Assembly: GCA_020025915.1 (NCBI GenBank)
Contig: JAHHRH010000017.1
Coordinates: forward strand, 1 to 29,694
Length of the DNA: 29,694 nucleotides
Origin: Sutterella sp.
GTDB lineage: Bacteria > Pseudomonadota > Gammaproteobacteria > Burkholderiales > Burkholderiaceae_F
Reading direction: 5' to 3'
Of the stretch, positions 7,845 to 16,102 are shown piece by piece. The position numbers were made by a program, and so were the translations under genes. The notes under the pieces are model-generated. The model did not search any database, had not been told where the DNA came from, and saw only the letters and a program-made list of their open reading frames with translations. How positions within the stretch are numbered: position 1 is the stretch's first letter; each line of letters begins with the position of its first letter.

Positions 7845-8678
7845 ATGACAAAAAAATCGCTTGAATCATTGGGTCGAAGCGTCGCTAATCTGAGGGACGA
7901 ATTTCGCCGAGAAGTCACTGAAATTCGTGAATCGCTCGATCAGCGCGTCTCTTGCATTCGCACTGAATTTGACGAGGTCCTCAAAGAACTCGAAGCTCGT
8001 TTTGGGGCTCACGATAAGCATGTCATTTTTCGTCAGTTACCCGAGCCAGAACCCCTAACCATGGGGCTGACAGACGTCTTGTCGAAGCGCCAATCTCATC
8101 GTACGTTTAGTGATGAGCCGCTCTCAGATCAAGACCTTTCGACCCTTTTATGGGCAGCGGACGGGATTAATCGTTCCAACGGTCGGCGTACGACGCCTTC
8201 TGCGTTGGACTGGCGAGAAATCGATATCTATATCCTCAAAGCCAACGGCATTTGGCGCTGGGTTCCTGAAAAGCACGGGTTAATTTTTTGCGAACTCTCT
8301 GACGTACGTACTGAGACGTTCTTTGCCTCGCCTCACTTAAGCGTCGCGCCTGTGCATTTGATCTATGTCGCCAACCGACCGCGTACCGATACGTTCTTGT
8401 CGCGCTTAGGCGAACGCGTGATGGAAAAACTGCAGCACGACACCTGGACCCCCGCCAAAATGGACGAAATGCGCACCCGAAGCATGATCATTGACGTGGG
8501 CGTCAAGATTCAAGCGGTCTACATGGCCTCAGCCGCCATGAATCTCGCCTGTTTAGCGCGCACAGGCTTTGACCGCGATCGTGTGGAACGCGTATTGCGA
8601 CTTCAAAAAGGCGAATCCGTCATTGCTGCGCAAACCTTAGGCTATCGTTTAGAGTCCATCTTGGTCACATTCCGCTAA
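7845..8678 (+). CDS. SagB/ThcOx-type nitroreductase-family protein with N-terminal coiled coil
   Basis: A 277-residue flavin-dependent oxidoreductase-like protein. The nitroreductase fold covers about residues 75-277: it has the FMN-phosphate motif KRQSHRTF, then WAADGINRSNGRRTTPSALDW, which is characteristic of the SagB-type group, and a C-terminal GESVIAAQTLGYR. Residues 1-60 are charged with regularly spaced Leu/Val/Ile (LGRSVANLRDEFRREV...) and look like a coiled coil, where many relatives, as I recall them, carry an export signal. ATG 7845 follows GAAGGAAA and is preferred over an upstream TTG. It is divergent from the XRE gene and convergent with the LysR gene, 11 bases apart. The substrate is unknown. 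Confidence 0.82.
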   Translation: MTKKSLESLGRSVANLRDEFRREVTEIRESLDQRVSCIRTEFDEVLKELEARFGAHDKHVIFRQLPEPEPLTMGLTDVLSKRQSHRTFSDEPLSDQDLSTLLWAADGINRSNGRRTTPSALDWREIDIYILKANGIWRWVPEKHGLIFCELSDVRTETFFASPHLSVAPVHLIYVANRPRTDTFLSRLGERVMEKLQHDTWTPAKMDEMRTRSMIIDVGVKIQAVYMASAAMNLACLARTGFDRDRVERVLRLQKGESVIAAQTLGYRLESILVTFR

Positions 8679-8689
8679 GTCTCGTCAAC

Positions 8690-9652
8690 TTAAAAAGAGG
8701 CACCCTCTAAGAAACCAAGTGCCTTTGCTTCAGAGCGTGCGGCATCCGCAATCAACCCACGGACCCACTGTAAAAAGGGGTCCGTGTGCGTACTATGGTG
8801 CCAGACAATACGCGGCGTAAAGTGACTATGCGCTTCGGGCATCGGCAAAATACGTAACTTAAACTGCGTGTCCTTCGTGAAGCGCTGCAATGTCATCAAT
8901 GGGGCCGAAAACGTAAAGTCGGTTTGCGAGACCACATAGGGCACCGACAAAATATAAGGCACGGTCATGCCAGTAGGTTGCTCGATCTCATTGATACCCA
9001 TCGCCTTTACTGGGCGCCCACCAAACTCGAGTTTCACTGCGCGCCACGATTGCACATCTTCAACCGTGAGTCGACCGTTCTGATCGTAGACCTTCGCTAG
9101 CGGATGATCGTGGCGCACCATGATACCCTTTCGAGTTTTATAAAGCACCAACTCATGAAAGTCGGCCGGAATCCCAGCTAACGGAAAGAAAGCCATATCA
9201 GCCTCACCGTCGCGGATACGGTCATAGAAATGCAAATCAAGCGGCAAAATTGTTAGGCGACTCAAGGGAGCCGCCTCATAAAATCGTCCAATCGCCCCAT
9301 TCATAAAGGTTGCTACCGCATTATCGGCCGCCACAATACGGACATTTCGTGCCGTCGACTTGAGGTCAAAACGATCCGCACTAAAAAGCGCCTTGGTGCG
9401 GCACACCAAATCGATCAACTGAGGACGTAAATCCTTCATGCGATTCGTGGGCAACATCGTGAGACCAGAGCGCACGAAAAGTTCATCACCAAAGACTTCA
9501 CGCACATGCGCCAACCGTCGTGATGCAGCGCCCATACTAAAGCCAAAGGCTTGCGCCGTGAGTGTCAAACTCTGTGTTTCGAAGAGCTTCAGCGCAAACA
9601 GCACATCTTCATAACACAAATCAATCTTCTTTTTGTCGACGACGCTGTCCAT
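8690..9652 (-). CDS. LysR-family transcriptional regulator
   Basis: A 320-residue LysR-type regulator. The winged helix-turn-helix is near residues 15-75 (LKLFETQSLTLTAQAFGFSMGAASRRLAHVREVFGDELFVRS), followed by a periplasmic-binding-like effector domain. The helix-turn-helix is somewhat divergent from the consensus (SMGAASRRL in place of SQSAVSRQI). ATG 9652 has GGGAG 11 bases upstream. It is divergent from the amidohydrolase gene, and LysR-type boxes lie between them, so control of the amidohydrolase is the likely role. The effector is probably a substrate or product of that enzyme (inference). Confidence 0.87.
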   Translation of the reverse strand: MDSVVDKKKIDLCYEDVLFALKLFETQSLTLTAQAFGFSMGAASRRLAHVREVFGDELFVRSGLTMLPTNRMKDLRPQLIDLVCRTKALFSADRFDLKSTARNVRIVAADNAVATFMNGAIGRFYEAAPLSRLTILPLDLHFYDRIRDGEADMAFFPLAGIPADFHELVLYKTRKGIMVRHDHPLAKVYDQNGRLTVEDVQSWRAVKLEFGGRPVKAMGINEIEQPTGMTVPYILSVPYVVSQTDFTFSAPLMTLQRFTKDTQFKLRILPMPEAHSHFTPRIVWHHSTHTDPFLQWVRGLIADAARSEAKALGFLEGASF

Positions 9653-9808
9653 AAAAAACAGAGCTCCCGAGATAAATGGCTACCGTTCACTATCTTACCG
9701 AATTGCCTGAGGCCAAGCACTTCCTAACCCTGTTCCCCAACCACGACAATACGGGAAAAACCTTACTGCGAGACGTTATTTACCTAGGAGAAACCTCATA
9801 GTAATTAA

Positions 9809-9833
9809 CACTATCACAGTCTAAGATAGAGTG
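9809..9833. promoter_or_regulatory. Candidate LysR-type binding site
   Basis: An imperfect inverted repeat, CACTATC ... GATAGAGTG, contains TATC-N9-GATA at 812-828 past 9000. The inner TAAGATAG (9822-9829) recurs inverted as CTATCTTA at 9690-9697, near the LysR start. A pair of related half-sites between divergent genes is the usual LysR arrangement. Confidence 0.45.
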
Positions 9834-9881
9834 ACTAGCCTGCCTAAAAGCGCAGCGTTTGGACCAAAAGGAGAAAATTTT

Positions 9882-11288
9882 ATGTGGGATCGTCTTCTCA
9901 AGAATGCCCGTGTCGTTGACCCTGTGAACGGTCGTGATGCGGTGATGGATGTGGCAATTGAAAATGGTCGTATCGCCGCCGTCGGCACGACTTTAGAAGG
10001 ACAAGCCGCTAGCGTTGAAGACCTCACGGGGCTTTGTTTGATGCCAGGTCTCATTGACCCGCATCTACACTTGGGTAGCATGTTCGGTTCGAGCTATGGC
10101 ACACGCATGGCTGCCGCCGCAGGGGTGACCACCTGCTTGGATATGGCTGGCCCTTGTGACGAAATCCTCGAAACCGGCCACACCTGCGGTGCCGGCATTA
10201 ACGTGGCCATGCTCGAAGGCTTTGACCCGATGAAGCATTGCGGCACAATGACCCCGACACGTGAACAACTCGAAAAGTTTGTGAATGACAGCCTCGCCAA
10301 GGGTGCTTTGGGCGTCAAGATCATGGGCGGCCACTGGCCACTTCCCCTTGAAACAAGTGCTGAACTTGTGCGTACCGCCAACGACCTTCATGCCTACGTC
10401 GCTTGGCACGCGGGCTCACATACTGCAGGCTCCAACATTTTGGGCGTTCGTGAAGTCTTTGAAGCGGCGAAGGGCCAGCGCTTGCACTTAGCGCACATCA
10501 ATGCCTATTGCCGTGGTCGCGTGAATGCGGTTGCCGACGAAGCACAAGAAGCCATCGAACTCTTGCGTGCCAACCCGAACTTCTGGTGCGAAGCCTACGT
10601 CAGCCCCAATAACGGGACGGTGCTCGATGCTGACGAAGACGGTCAGATCATTGACCACGTGACACGCACCTGCCTTGAAACGTTTGGTCTCACGCCTGAC
10701 GTTGAAGGCATGAAGACCGCCTTTTTGACGCACCGCTGCTTCGCCATTGCCGATACGGGCTTTATGTCTGAATTGGTTGAAGGCGAGGCCGCGCTCGAAC
10801 TCTGGGAAAGGCAAGGTCGCAAGGGTGCGGGTAGCTTCCCTGTCAATCCTGCGCTTTCTCGCTTCATGGTGGCCACCGCTAAACGTGCAGACGGTAGCTT
10901 CGTGGTTGATGCCATCTCAACGGACGGCGGCTGCATTCCCCGTAACGTGGCCATCTCCGTGGGGCTTTCCCTCGTCAAGTTTGGCGCTTTGACACTCCCT
11001 GAATTTGTCGTAAAGACCAGTGTCAACCCCGCACGCCACCTCCGCTTGATGGATCGCGGTCACTTGAGCGAAGGCGCCGTGGCCGACATCACGATCTTTG
11101 ACTATGACCGTCAGATCGCTAAGGAAACGATCGTGGCTGGTCAGTCGGTCATGAAGGACGGCGAAATTCTAGGTAAGGGCATAACACTCGTCACCACGAA
11201 GGCCGGCGTAGCCGCTGCCCAACGCGCAGGTTACGACCATATCCTCACCGACTTCACGGATTCGGAACCCGCTCGCTTCATCCCGTAA
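9882..11288 (+). CDS. Amidohydrolase-superfamily cyclic amidase/D-aminoacylase-like enzyme
   Basis: A 468-residue metal-dependent hydrolase. It starts with the beta-sandwich typical of dihydroorotases and D-aminoacylases (LLKNARVVDPVNG), then the metal motif DPHLHLG with His61 and His63. Lys146 (GVKIMGG) is a likely carboxylated ligand. Further candidate ligands are His176 and His180 (WHAGSH), His202 and His205 (LHLAH), and Asp348 (STDGG) is the catalytic acid/base. All core residues appear intact. ATG 9882 follows AAAAGGAGAAAA, which decides the start against an upstream in-frame TTG. The gene is divergent from a LysR regulator and ends in its own terminator, so it is a single-gene unit. It probably opens a cyclic amide or removes an N-acyl group; the substrate cannot be read from sequence. 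Confidence 0.85.
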   Translation: MWDRLLKNARVVDPVNGRDAVMDVAIENGRIAAVGTTLEGQAASVEDLTGLCLMPGLIDPHLHLGSMFGSSYGTRMAAAAGVTTCLDMAGPCDEILETGHTCGAGINVAMLEGFDPMKHCGTMTPTREQLEKFVNDSLAKGALGVKIMGGHWPLPLETSAELVRTANDLHAYVAWHAGSHTAGSNILGVREVFEAAKGQRLHLAHINAYCRGRVNAVADEAQEAIELLRANPNFWCEAYVSPNNGTVLDADEDGQIIDHVTRTCLETFGLTPDVEGMKTAFLTHRCFAIADTGFMSELVEGEAALELWERQGRKGAGSFPVNPALSRFMVATAKRADGSFVVDAISTDGGCIPRNVAISVGLSLVKFGALTLPEFVVKTSVNPARHLRLMDRGHLSEGAVADITIFDYDRQIAKETIVAGQSVMKDGEILGKGITLVTTKAGVAAAQRAGYDHILTDFTDSEPARFIP

Positions 11289-11316
11289 CGAATCTTTTGA
11301 TTTCGTGAAGTTGTGA

Positions 11317-11352
11317 AACGCCGTGCAACCAAGCGCTGTACGGCGTTTTTTG
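11317..11352 (+). terminator. Intrinsic terminator of the amidohydrolase gene
   Basis: AACGCCGT (11317-11324) pairs exactly with ACGGCGTT (11340-11347), followed by a T-run, 28 bases after the stop codon. Confidence 0.88.
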
Positions 11353-11395
11353 CGCCTAGAATGTTATCAATATCGTCGTTAAGGAGGCACGATTG

Positions 11396-11881
11396 ATGCG
11401 AATTGGATGTTTAGGCGTTGCAACGCTTTTATTAAGCCTACTAGCAGGTTGCTCAACCTATGTCAACGTCACGAGTGACCCTGAAGGCGCCCTCATCACC
11501 GACCAAAGCGGGGCTGTAGTCTACGGCTACGCACCTGTCTCGGTGCCATTTGACCAAGACATACTCAAAGCCAATGCAATCCCAGGCCGTTGTCCTGAGG
11601 TTCCTGGCTTTATGGCGAAGTGGCCTAGCGGCGCCACAGCCGTCACAGCCACACCATTACCGGTTTGTGATCTCTCTAACGGACTCACTGTCCTCCTTAA
11701 GCGCCCAGCGAACGCGCCAGGGCTTGACCAAGATCTGACATGGGCATTAAAGCGCGCGCAGGAACGCGCACGTGTTGCCGAAGCAGAACGCGACCAGATG
11801 CGGCTCTATATGGATAATCCATGGGGATCCTATTGGATGCGCCCGTGGCCGGGTCGCGCGTTGGTCGTCGTGCCATATTAA
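11396..11881 (+). CDS. Small PEGA-domain lipoprotein
   Basis: A 161-residue predicted lipoprotein. The signal peptide ends in the lipobox LAGC at about residues 16-19; Ser follows the Cys, so outer-membrane sorting is expected. The mature part opens with a PEGA-like module (STYVNVTSDPEGALI ... YGYAPVSVPF). A C-terminal helix rich in Arg and Glu (LKRAQERARVAEAERDQM) precedes a Trp/Pro-rich tail. ATG 11396 is placed eight bases after AAGGAGG; a TTG three bases earlier is less well spaced. It lies downstream of a terminator and 54 bases before the HAD gene, so it may begin a short operon. PEGA modules are often surface or peptidoglycan-associated; no specific function is evident. Confidence 0.78.
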   Translation: MRIGCLGVATLLLSLLAGCSTYVNVTSDPEGALITDQSGAVVYGYAPVSVPFDQDILKANAIPGRCPEVPGFMAKWPSGATAVTATPLPVCDLSNGLTVLLKRPANAPGLDQDLTWALKRAQERARVAEAERDQMRLYMDNPWGSYWMRPWPGRALVVVPY

Positions 11882-11935
11882 AATACAAACAACTTCGACC
11901 TACCTTTTGTGATTTTGTTTTGAGGAATTTGACGC

Positions 11936-12643
11936 ATGCTCCACGGTATTAAGGCAGCGATTTTCGACCTTGATGGCACCCTGATCGACTCACTGGGTAT
12001 CTGGAATGCCGTGGATCTAGCGCTTGCGCAATACTTGGGGCACCCTGAATATGCGGGTCCCATGTTAGCGAAATTTCGTGACGACGCCTTAGCGCGTCAT
12101 AGTCTCGAGCCCAATCCTTATGTCGGTTTTTGTGCAGATTTTGGTGCGCTCTGCGGAACTCACTTGTCTGGCGAAGCCATCCATACAGAGCGCTATCGTA
12201 TTTCGCGCGAACTGATTCGTACCGACGTGCGTCTCAAACCCGGGGCCGACATTTTTGTCAAAACCCTTAAAGCGCGCGGCTATCGACTCGCCATTGGCAC
12301 AACCACAAAACGCGCCAACATCGACATCTATGGGTCAACCAATCCACACATTGCACCCAAGATGCCTTTTGACGAACTCTTTGATGTCATCTTGACGCGT
12401 GAAAACGTGAGCAAAATTAAGCCCGATCCTGAGGTGTATTTAACAGCCGCTAAGCGCCTTGGCGTCACCCCTGAAGCTTGTCTTGTTTTTGAAGATTCTC
12501 GTCAAGGATTCCTTGCAGCCAAGGCTGCTGGCATGCGTGTAGCCGTCATTCAAGATGACTGGTCTAACGCCGATAGAGACTTTTTGAAAGCCGCGACACC
12601 GTACCACTTCAACACCTGGCAAGAAGCCATCGATTGTCTCTAA
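11936..12643 (+). CDS. HAD-family hydrolase (phosphoglycolate phosphatase-like)
   Basis: A 235-residue haloacid-dehalogenase-superfamily phosphatase. Motif I is FDLDGTLIDS with nucleophile Asp11 and general acid Asp13; motif II is the Thr of IGTTTKR; motif III is the Lys of KIKPDPEVY; motif IV is FEDSRQG. An alpha-helical cap between motifs I and II (about residues 17-90) marks the HAD-IA subfamily, which includes phosphoglycolate and beta-phosphoglucomutase-like enzymes. GAGG about 11 bases upstream supports ATG 11936. It follows the lipoprotein gene by 54 bases, possibly co-transcribed. Substrate unknown: small sugar or organic phosphates are usual in this group. Confidence 0.85.
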   Translation: MLHGIKAAIFDLDGTLIDSLGIWNAVDLALAQYLGHPEYAGPMLAKFRDDALARHSLEPNPYVGFCADFGALCGTHLSGEAIHTERYRISRELIRTDVRLKPGADIFVKTLKARGYRLAIGTTTKRANIDIYGSTNPHIAPKMPFDELFDVILTRENVSKIKPDPEVYLTAAKRLGVTPEACLVFEDSRQGFLAAKAAGMRVAVIQDDWSNADRDFLKAATPYHFNTWQEAIDCL

Positions 12644-12674
12644 GAGAGGCATTCACAAAGCGTTATTAAAAGGA

Positions 12675-12703
12675 AAGACAAGCCCCTCAAAGCCGATTAC
12701 AAT
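12675..12703 (+). promoter_or_regulatory. Candidate promoter of the universal stress protein gene
   Basis: AAGACA (12675-12680) and TACAAT (12698-12703) are spaced 17 bases apart, about 90 bases before the start codon. A small hairpin (GCCTGA/TCAGGC, 12726-12743) lies in the leader that would result. Confidence 0.4.
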
Positions 12704-12792
12704 GGTCTTAGAGATCCAAAGCAACGCCTGATCGTCGTCAGGCATTGATGCCTATAGACCGCAATGATTCACTTTGGATTCGAGGAGGTTTT

Positions 12793-13587
12793 ATGCGCAT
12801 TCTTCTTCCTGTTGACGGCAGTGACCATAGCCGTCATGCCATTCGTTTTGTTGCTGACCGCGTCGAACACGCTACAGTTGAACTCTTGAACGTTCAACAC
12901 AAGGTGCCTGAAGCCATCATCGACCTGCTCGGGCTTGAGTCTGTTCGTAACGCCTATCAAGAAGAAGGCCAAAAAGTCTTTGATAGCCTCAAAGACGTCA
13001 CCGAAGCGCTTGATGCGAAAAGCGTTGTGTTGGGTGGCGAATTGGGTCCCACGATCGTCCAAGAAGCCGACCGTATGGATGCTGACCTTATCGTCATGGG
13101 TTCGCGCGGTCGCTCAGCCGTGAGTGGCCTTTTCTTAGGTAGCGTTTCGGCACAAGTCTTAAGTCGCACCAAACGTCCGCTTTTATTGATTCGTGACAAA
13201 GTACCGACGGGTTCCTTGCGTGTCGGCCTTTGCGTCGACGAATCCAACTACGCCTGCGCTGCAAGCGAACTCCTGGCTAACAACAAAGAATTCTTTGGTG
13301 AAGGCACAACCTTTGAAGTGATTAACGTGGCTGATACTGAAGAAGCCTGGCACAAAGCTGCCGAGCCCGTCTTAACGCTTTTTGCTGAAGCTGGTATTCC
13401 ATGCAGCGAAACGCACCTCAAGGGGCACGTTGGTGATGCGATTTGCGAATATGCGGCCGAGCACCTTGATCTGTTGGTGATTGGCTCTCACGGTTACGGC
13501 AGCTTTCGATCTGCCTTCTTGGGTTCGACTGCCATGCGTATTGTGGCGGGTAGCGAAGTGCCTGTCCTGATCTCCAAAGCCCATTAA
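12793..13587 (+). CDS. Tandem-domain universal stress protein
   Basis: A 264-residue protein made of two UspA domains. Each keeps the nucleotide-binding signature G-x2-G-x9-G-S: MGSRGRSAVSGLFLGS in the first half and IGSHGYGSFRSAFLGS in the second, so both halves may bind ATP. The N-terminus MRILLPVDGSDHSRHA is the typical first strand and loop. ATG 12793 is preceded by GAGGAGG at good spacing; an in-frame upstream ATG at 12745 has none. Tandem Usp proteins are usually induced by growth arrest or stress; a specific role is not visible. A strong terminator follows. The HAD gene ends 149 bases upstream, with a possible separate promoter between. Confidence 0.9.
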   Translation: MRILLPVDGSDHSRHAIRFVADRVEHATVELLNVQHKVPEAIIDLLGLESVRNAYQEEGQKVFDSLKDVTEALDAKSVVLGGELGPTIVQEADRMDADLIVMGSRGRSAVSGLFLGSVSAQVLSRTKRPLLLIRDKVPTGSLRVGLCVDESNYACAASELLANNKEFFGEGTTFEVINVADTEEAWHKAAEPVLTLFAEAGIPCSETHLKGHVGDAICEYAAEHLDLLVIGSHGYGSFRSAFLGSTAMRIVAGSEVPVLISKAH

Positions 13588-13643
13588 CTCAACGAATGTA
13601 CGATCACCAAAGCACCACTCAACTTGGTGACCCGCATAAGCGA

Positions 13644-13681
13644 AACGCCGATCCACTCATTGTGAATCGGCGTTCGTTTTT
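13644..13681. terminator. Bidirectional intrinsic terminator
   Basis: AACGCCGAT (13644-13652) and ATCGGCGTT (13666-13674) form a perfect nine-base-pair stem, with CGTTTTT on the plus side and TTTCGC on the minus side. It lies between the convergent Usp and patatin genes and probably serves both, best on the plus strand. Confidence 0.85.
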
Positions 13682-13699
13682 GGGTGATGCGTGGTCGCC

Positions 13700-15949
13700 T
13701 TAAAGCTTACGCCCCCAGAAGAAGTAGCAACCCCAACCTTCTTCGTTGGTGCGCCCCGTCATGAGGTAGATGGGACCAATCAAGCTATCAATCCCGATAT
13801 AGCCCCCAACCGCACGATGCCAGCTCTTGTCACCCGCTTCCGTGTTATCGTTACGGTTCCAAGCTCGCCCCGCTTCAAAAGAGGCGCCGATCCAAATCGG
13901 TTGAGAGCTGTTGCCAAGAATGTCAGAAACATTGCGAGAGATACGTACCGATCCGAGTTGGATATCAGACCCCGTCCAACGACCATAGGGGCTTCCCGTC
14001 AACTCAAAGGCTCCCCCCAAGGCAAAGACCCCGGGCAAAGCCGCCTTACCGACCTTACCCGTAAAGAGGGTTGTCCAGCGATCGTAACTCACGGGCAACA
14101 TAAAGCCCGCCTGATAAATATTGCGGTACCCCGTCCCTTCGGCCTTATCAAAAAGGCGCTGCGCTTCAATATTGAGCCTAAATCCCGATGTCGGGAAGTT
14201 GACACTATCTAGCGTATCGAGCAAAAGTTCAGTACTCAAGTACGGCGACTCGACATTGGCCACCTCAGGAATCCCTTTGCCGATTTCAAGGTTCGATTTT
14301 TGCACAACGTAACCCGCCGACGTGCGAATAAAGCCCAATCGACCAATCGTGTAGCCCACCCCCAACTGCCCAGTCAAGGTTTCATTACGGAAGCGCGCCA
14401 CAGCCTCTCCGCCCTCATAGAGATTGAAGGGCTGAACCTTATATTCGAGCATCGGGTCAATAAACCACCTAGCCCCCGGCCCCAATGGTTGATAGAACTC
14501 GGTCGAGACACGGCGGTTTTCACCTGCTTGAATTTCAGTCGTGAGCTCACCACCCCACGGATTTAACCAACCCCACGTATGTGAGAGCAACACATTAAAA
14601 GCGTGTTCGTCTCTAAAGTCGGTCTCAAGCGACCCACCGATACGAATCGAAGAGTAGCCTGGCTTCTTTTCTTTGGGTTCAAAGACCAACACTTCAGTTC
14701 CGTTGGGACCCGGTTCAAAGCGATACCGTACCGAGCTATAGTCGCCATCGGCCCAAACCAATCGGCTCGCGTTATCGATTTCATCATTCGTGACAGGACG
14801 ACGTGTATCGAGATTGATCTCATTTAAGACCGCTTCAGGGTTTGCCAACTGCAAGCCTTCGACACGAATGTCAGACAAATGGTGTTCAGTGCGACGCGTT
14901 TCTGGCATCACCGCACGCTTACGCGTTTTATCCCACGTTTCCCACGATACGCGATCCACCGCAAAGCGAGCCAAGTCGTCACGCGCCTTATCGGCAGCCG
15001 CACGACCGATCGCCATGATTTCTTTACTGTGCTTTAAGTCAGCGCTCGAGAAGTTGGAGAGATCTGGCGTAATCAAAATGTCTTCAGGCCCTAATTCTTT
15101 GAGCGACTGACGCACATTCTGTTCGGTAAGCAAATTTACCATCTGTGCCATCACAGTCACGACATTACCGAGCTGATCACGCTTTAATAGGGGCGTACCG
15201 ACATTCACGGCAATGATGACGTCAGCACCCATGTCGCGAGCGAGCTTTACAGGGAGATTGTCTAACAAACCACCATCCACTAACATGCGATCATGAATAA
15301 CGACAGGGGCAAACACCCCGGGCAACGACATGGACGCACGCATGGCTCGACCGAGGTTCACGTCCTTTTGCAACACGACGCGTTCCCCCGTCACCAAATC
15401 GGTCCCAATCGCCCCATAAGGAATCGCGAGTTCAGTCAAGTCATTGACGTAGTTCACGGGACCCGTTTTATCGTTTAAGAAGAGGTCCAACTCTTCAGAG
15501 GGTACGACGCTTTCAGGCAACTTCACCTGCCCTTCTTTCGTGAACTCAATCCCGTTAGCCGACAGATTCTTATAGTCATCGACCTTGAGTCGCCACGGAA
15601 GATCACGACGATCCGCGCGCGGCGCCATCATACGATCCCAGTCCACCCCGACCACAATGTCTCGAATTTGGGCAGCTGAATACCCCGCCGCATAGGCACC
15701 CCCGACCATGGCACCCATCGAGGTTCCGGTGACCACGTCAACCTTGACACCCAGTTCTTCGAGCACCTCAAGCACACCCGTATGCGCAAAGCCTCGTGCA
15801 CCACCGCCAGACAGCACCAAGCCCACACAAGGACGACCTTCGGCACGGCATTGGGCACGTACTTCTTCAGGGGTTTTCGCTTCGGCCAACGTCGAAGCGC
15901 CTAGCGCCACAGCTAATAAAGCAGCGGCAAAACGTCGAAATCGCATCAT
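13700..15949 (-). CDS. Patatin-like phospholipase fused to POTRA and Omp85 beta-barrel (PlpD-like)
   Basis: About 749 residues. A signal peptide (MMRFRRFAAALLAVALG...) leads into a patatin domain with oxyanion loop SGGGARG (48-53), nucleophile Ser77 in GTSMG and catalytic Asp225 in VDGG. A POTRA-like module follows (near HLSDIRVEGLQLANPEAV), then about 340 residues rich in alternating aromatic strands typical of an Omp85 (BamA-like) barrel, ending in YFFWGRKL. This architecture matches type Vd secretion proteins such as PlpD and the RssA/patatin Omp85 fusions of Proteobacteria, so a lipid acyl hydrolase at the outer membrane is likely. The start is uncertain: ATG 15949 or 15946, or TTG at 15961, all with weak ribosome sites. 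The likely leader contains a terminator-type hairpin. Confidence 0.9.
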   Translation of the reverse strand: MMRFRRFAAALLAVALGASTLAEAKTPEEVRAQCRAEGRPCVGLVLSGGGARGFAHTGVLEVLEELGVKVDVVTGTSMGAMVGGAYAAGYSAAQIRDIVVGVDWDRMMAPRADRRDLPWRLKVDDYKNLSANGIEFTKEGQVKLPESVVPSEELDLFLNDKTGPVNYVNDLTELAIPYGAIGTDLVTGERVVLQKDVNLGRAMRASMSLPGVFAPVVIHDRMLVDGGLLDNLPVKLARDMGADVIIAVNVGTPLLKRDQLGNVVTVMAQMVNLLTEQNVRQSLKELGPEDILITPDLSNFSSADLKHSKEIMAIGRAAADKARDDLARFAVDRVSWETWDKTRKRAVMPETRRTEHHLSDIRVEGLQLANPEAVLNEINLDTRRPVTNDEIDNASRLVWADGDYSSVRYRFEPGPNGTEVLVFEPKEKKPGYSSIRIGGSLETDFRDEHAFNVLLSHTWGWLNPWGGELTTEIQAGENRRVSTEFYQPLGPGARWFIDPMLEYKVQPFNLYEGGEAVARFRNETLTGQLGVGYTIGRLGFIRTSAGYVVQKSNLEIGKGIPEVANVESPYLSTELLLDTLDSVNFPTSGFRLNIEAQRLFDKAEGTGYRNIYQAGFMLPVSYDRWTTLFTGKVGKAALPGVFALGGAFELTGSPYGRWTGSDIQLGSVRISRNVSDILGNSSQPIWIGASFEAGRAWNRNDNTEAGDKSWHRAVGGYIGIDSLIGPIYLMTGRTNEEGWGCYFFWGRKL

Positions 15950-15980
15950 GAGTTTTTTCAAATTCGGATAGGCCGTCCTA

Positions 15981-16020
15981 CAAAAAACGGTTGTTCCCGT
16001 ACATAGACTGAACAACCGTT
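15981..16020 (-). terminator. Terminator hairpin between the nitrobindin-like and patatin genes
   Basis: On the minus strand AACGGTTGTT (16020 to 16011) pairs perfectly with AACAACCGTT (15995 to 15986), followed by a run of six T. It ends the nitrobindin-like transcript 83 bases after its stop. Only about 30 bases separate it from the patatin start, too few for a normal downstream promoter, so it probably also sits in the patatin leader. Confidence 0.85.
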
Positions 16021-16055
16021 CTCTGTTTAATCAGCCTTTTTCAATAGGTTCGCAG

Positions 16056-16086
16056 ATCATACCTCCAACAGAACCCAGGTCGTCAA
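16056..16086 (-). promoter_or_regulatory. Candidate promoter of the patatin gene, upstream of its leader hairpin
   Basis: On the minus strand TTGACG (16086-16081) and TATGAT (16061-16056) are separated by 19 bases, slightly long. Transcription would begin near 16049 and run through the terminator hairpin at 15981-16020. Confidence 0.35.
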
Positions 16087-16102
16087 GGAAAAAACCCGAT
16101 TT

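Noticed and set aside
7352..8678. XRE gene and nitroreductase as a toxin-antitoxin pair
   Set aside because: They are divergent, the nitroreductase has an intact flavin-binding motif, and no toxin-sized gene is adjacent.
13691..14212. 173-codon plus-strand frame opposite the patatin barrel
   Set aside because: Antisense shadow of the Omp85 barrel, with no independent support.
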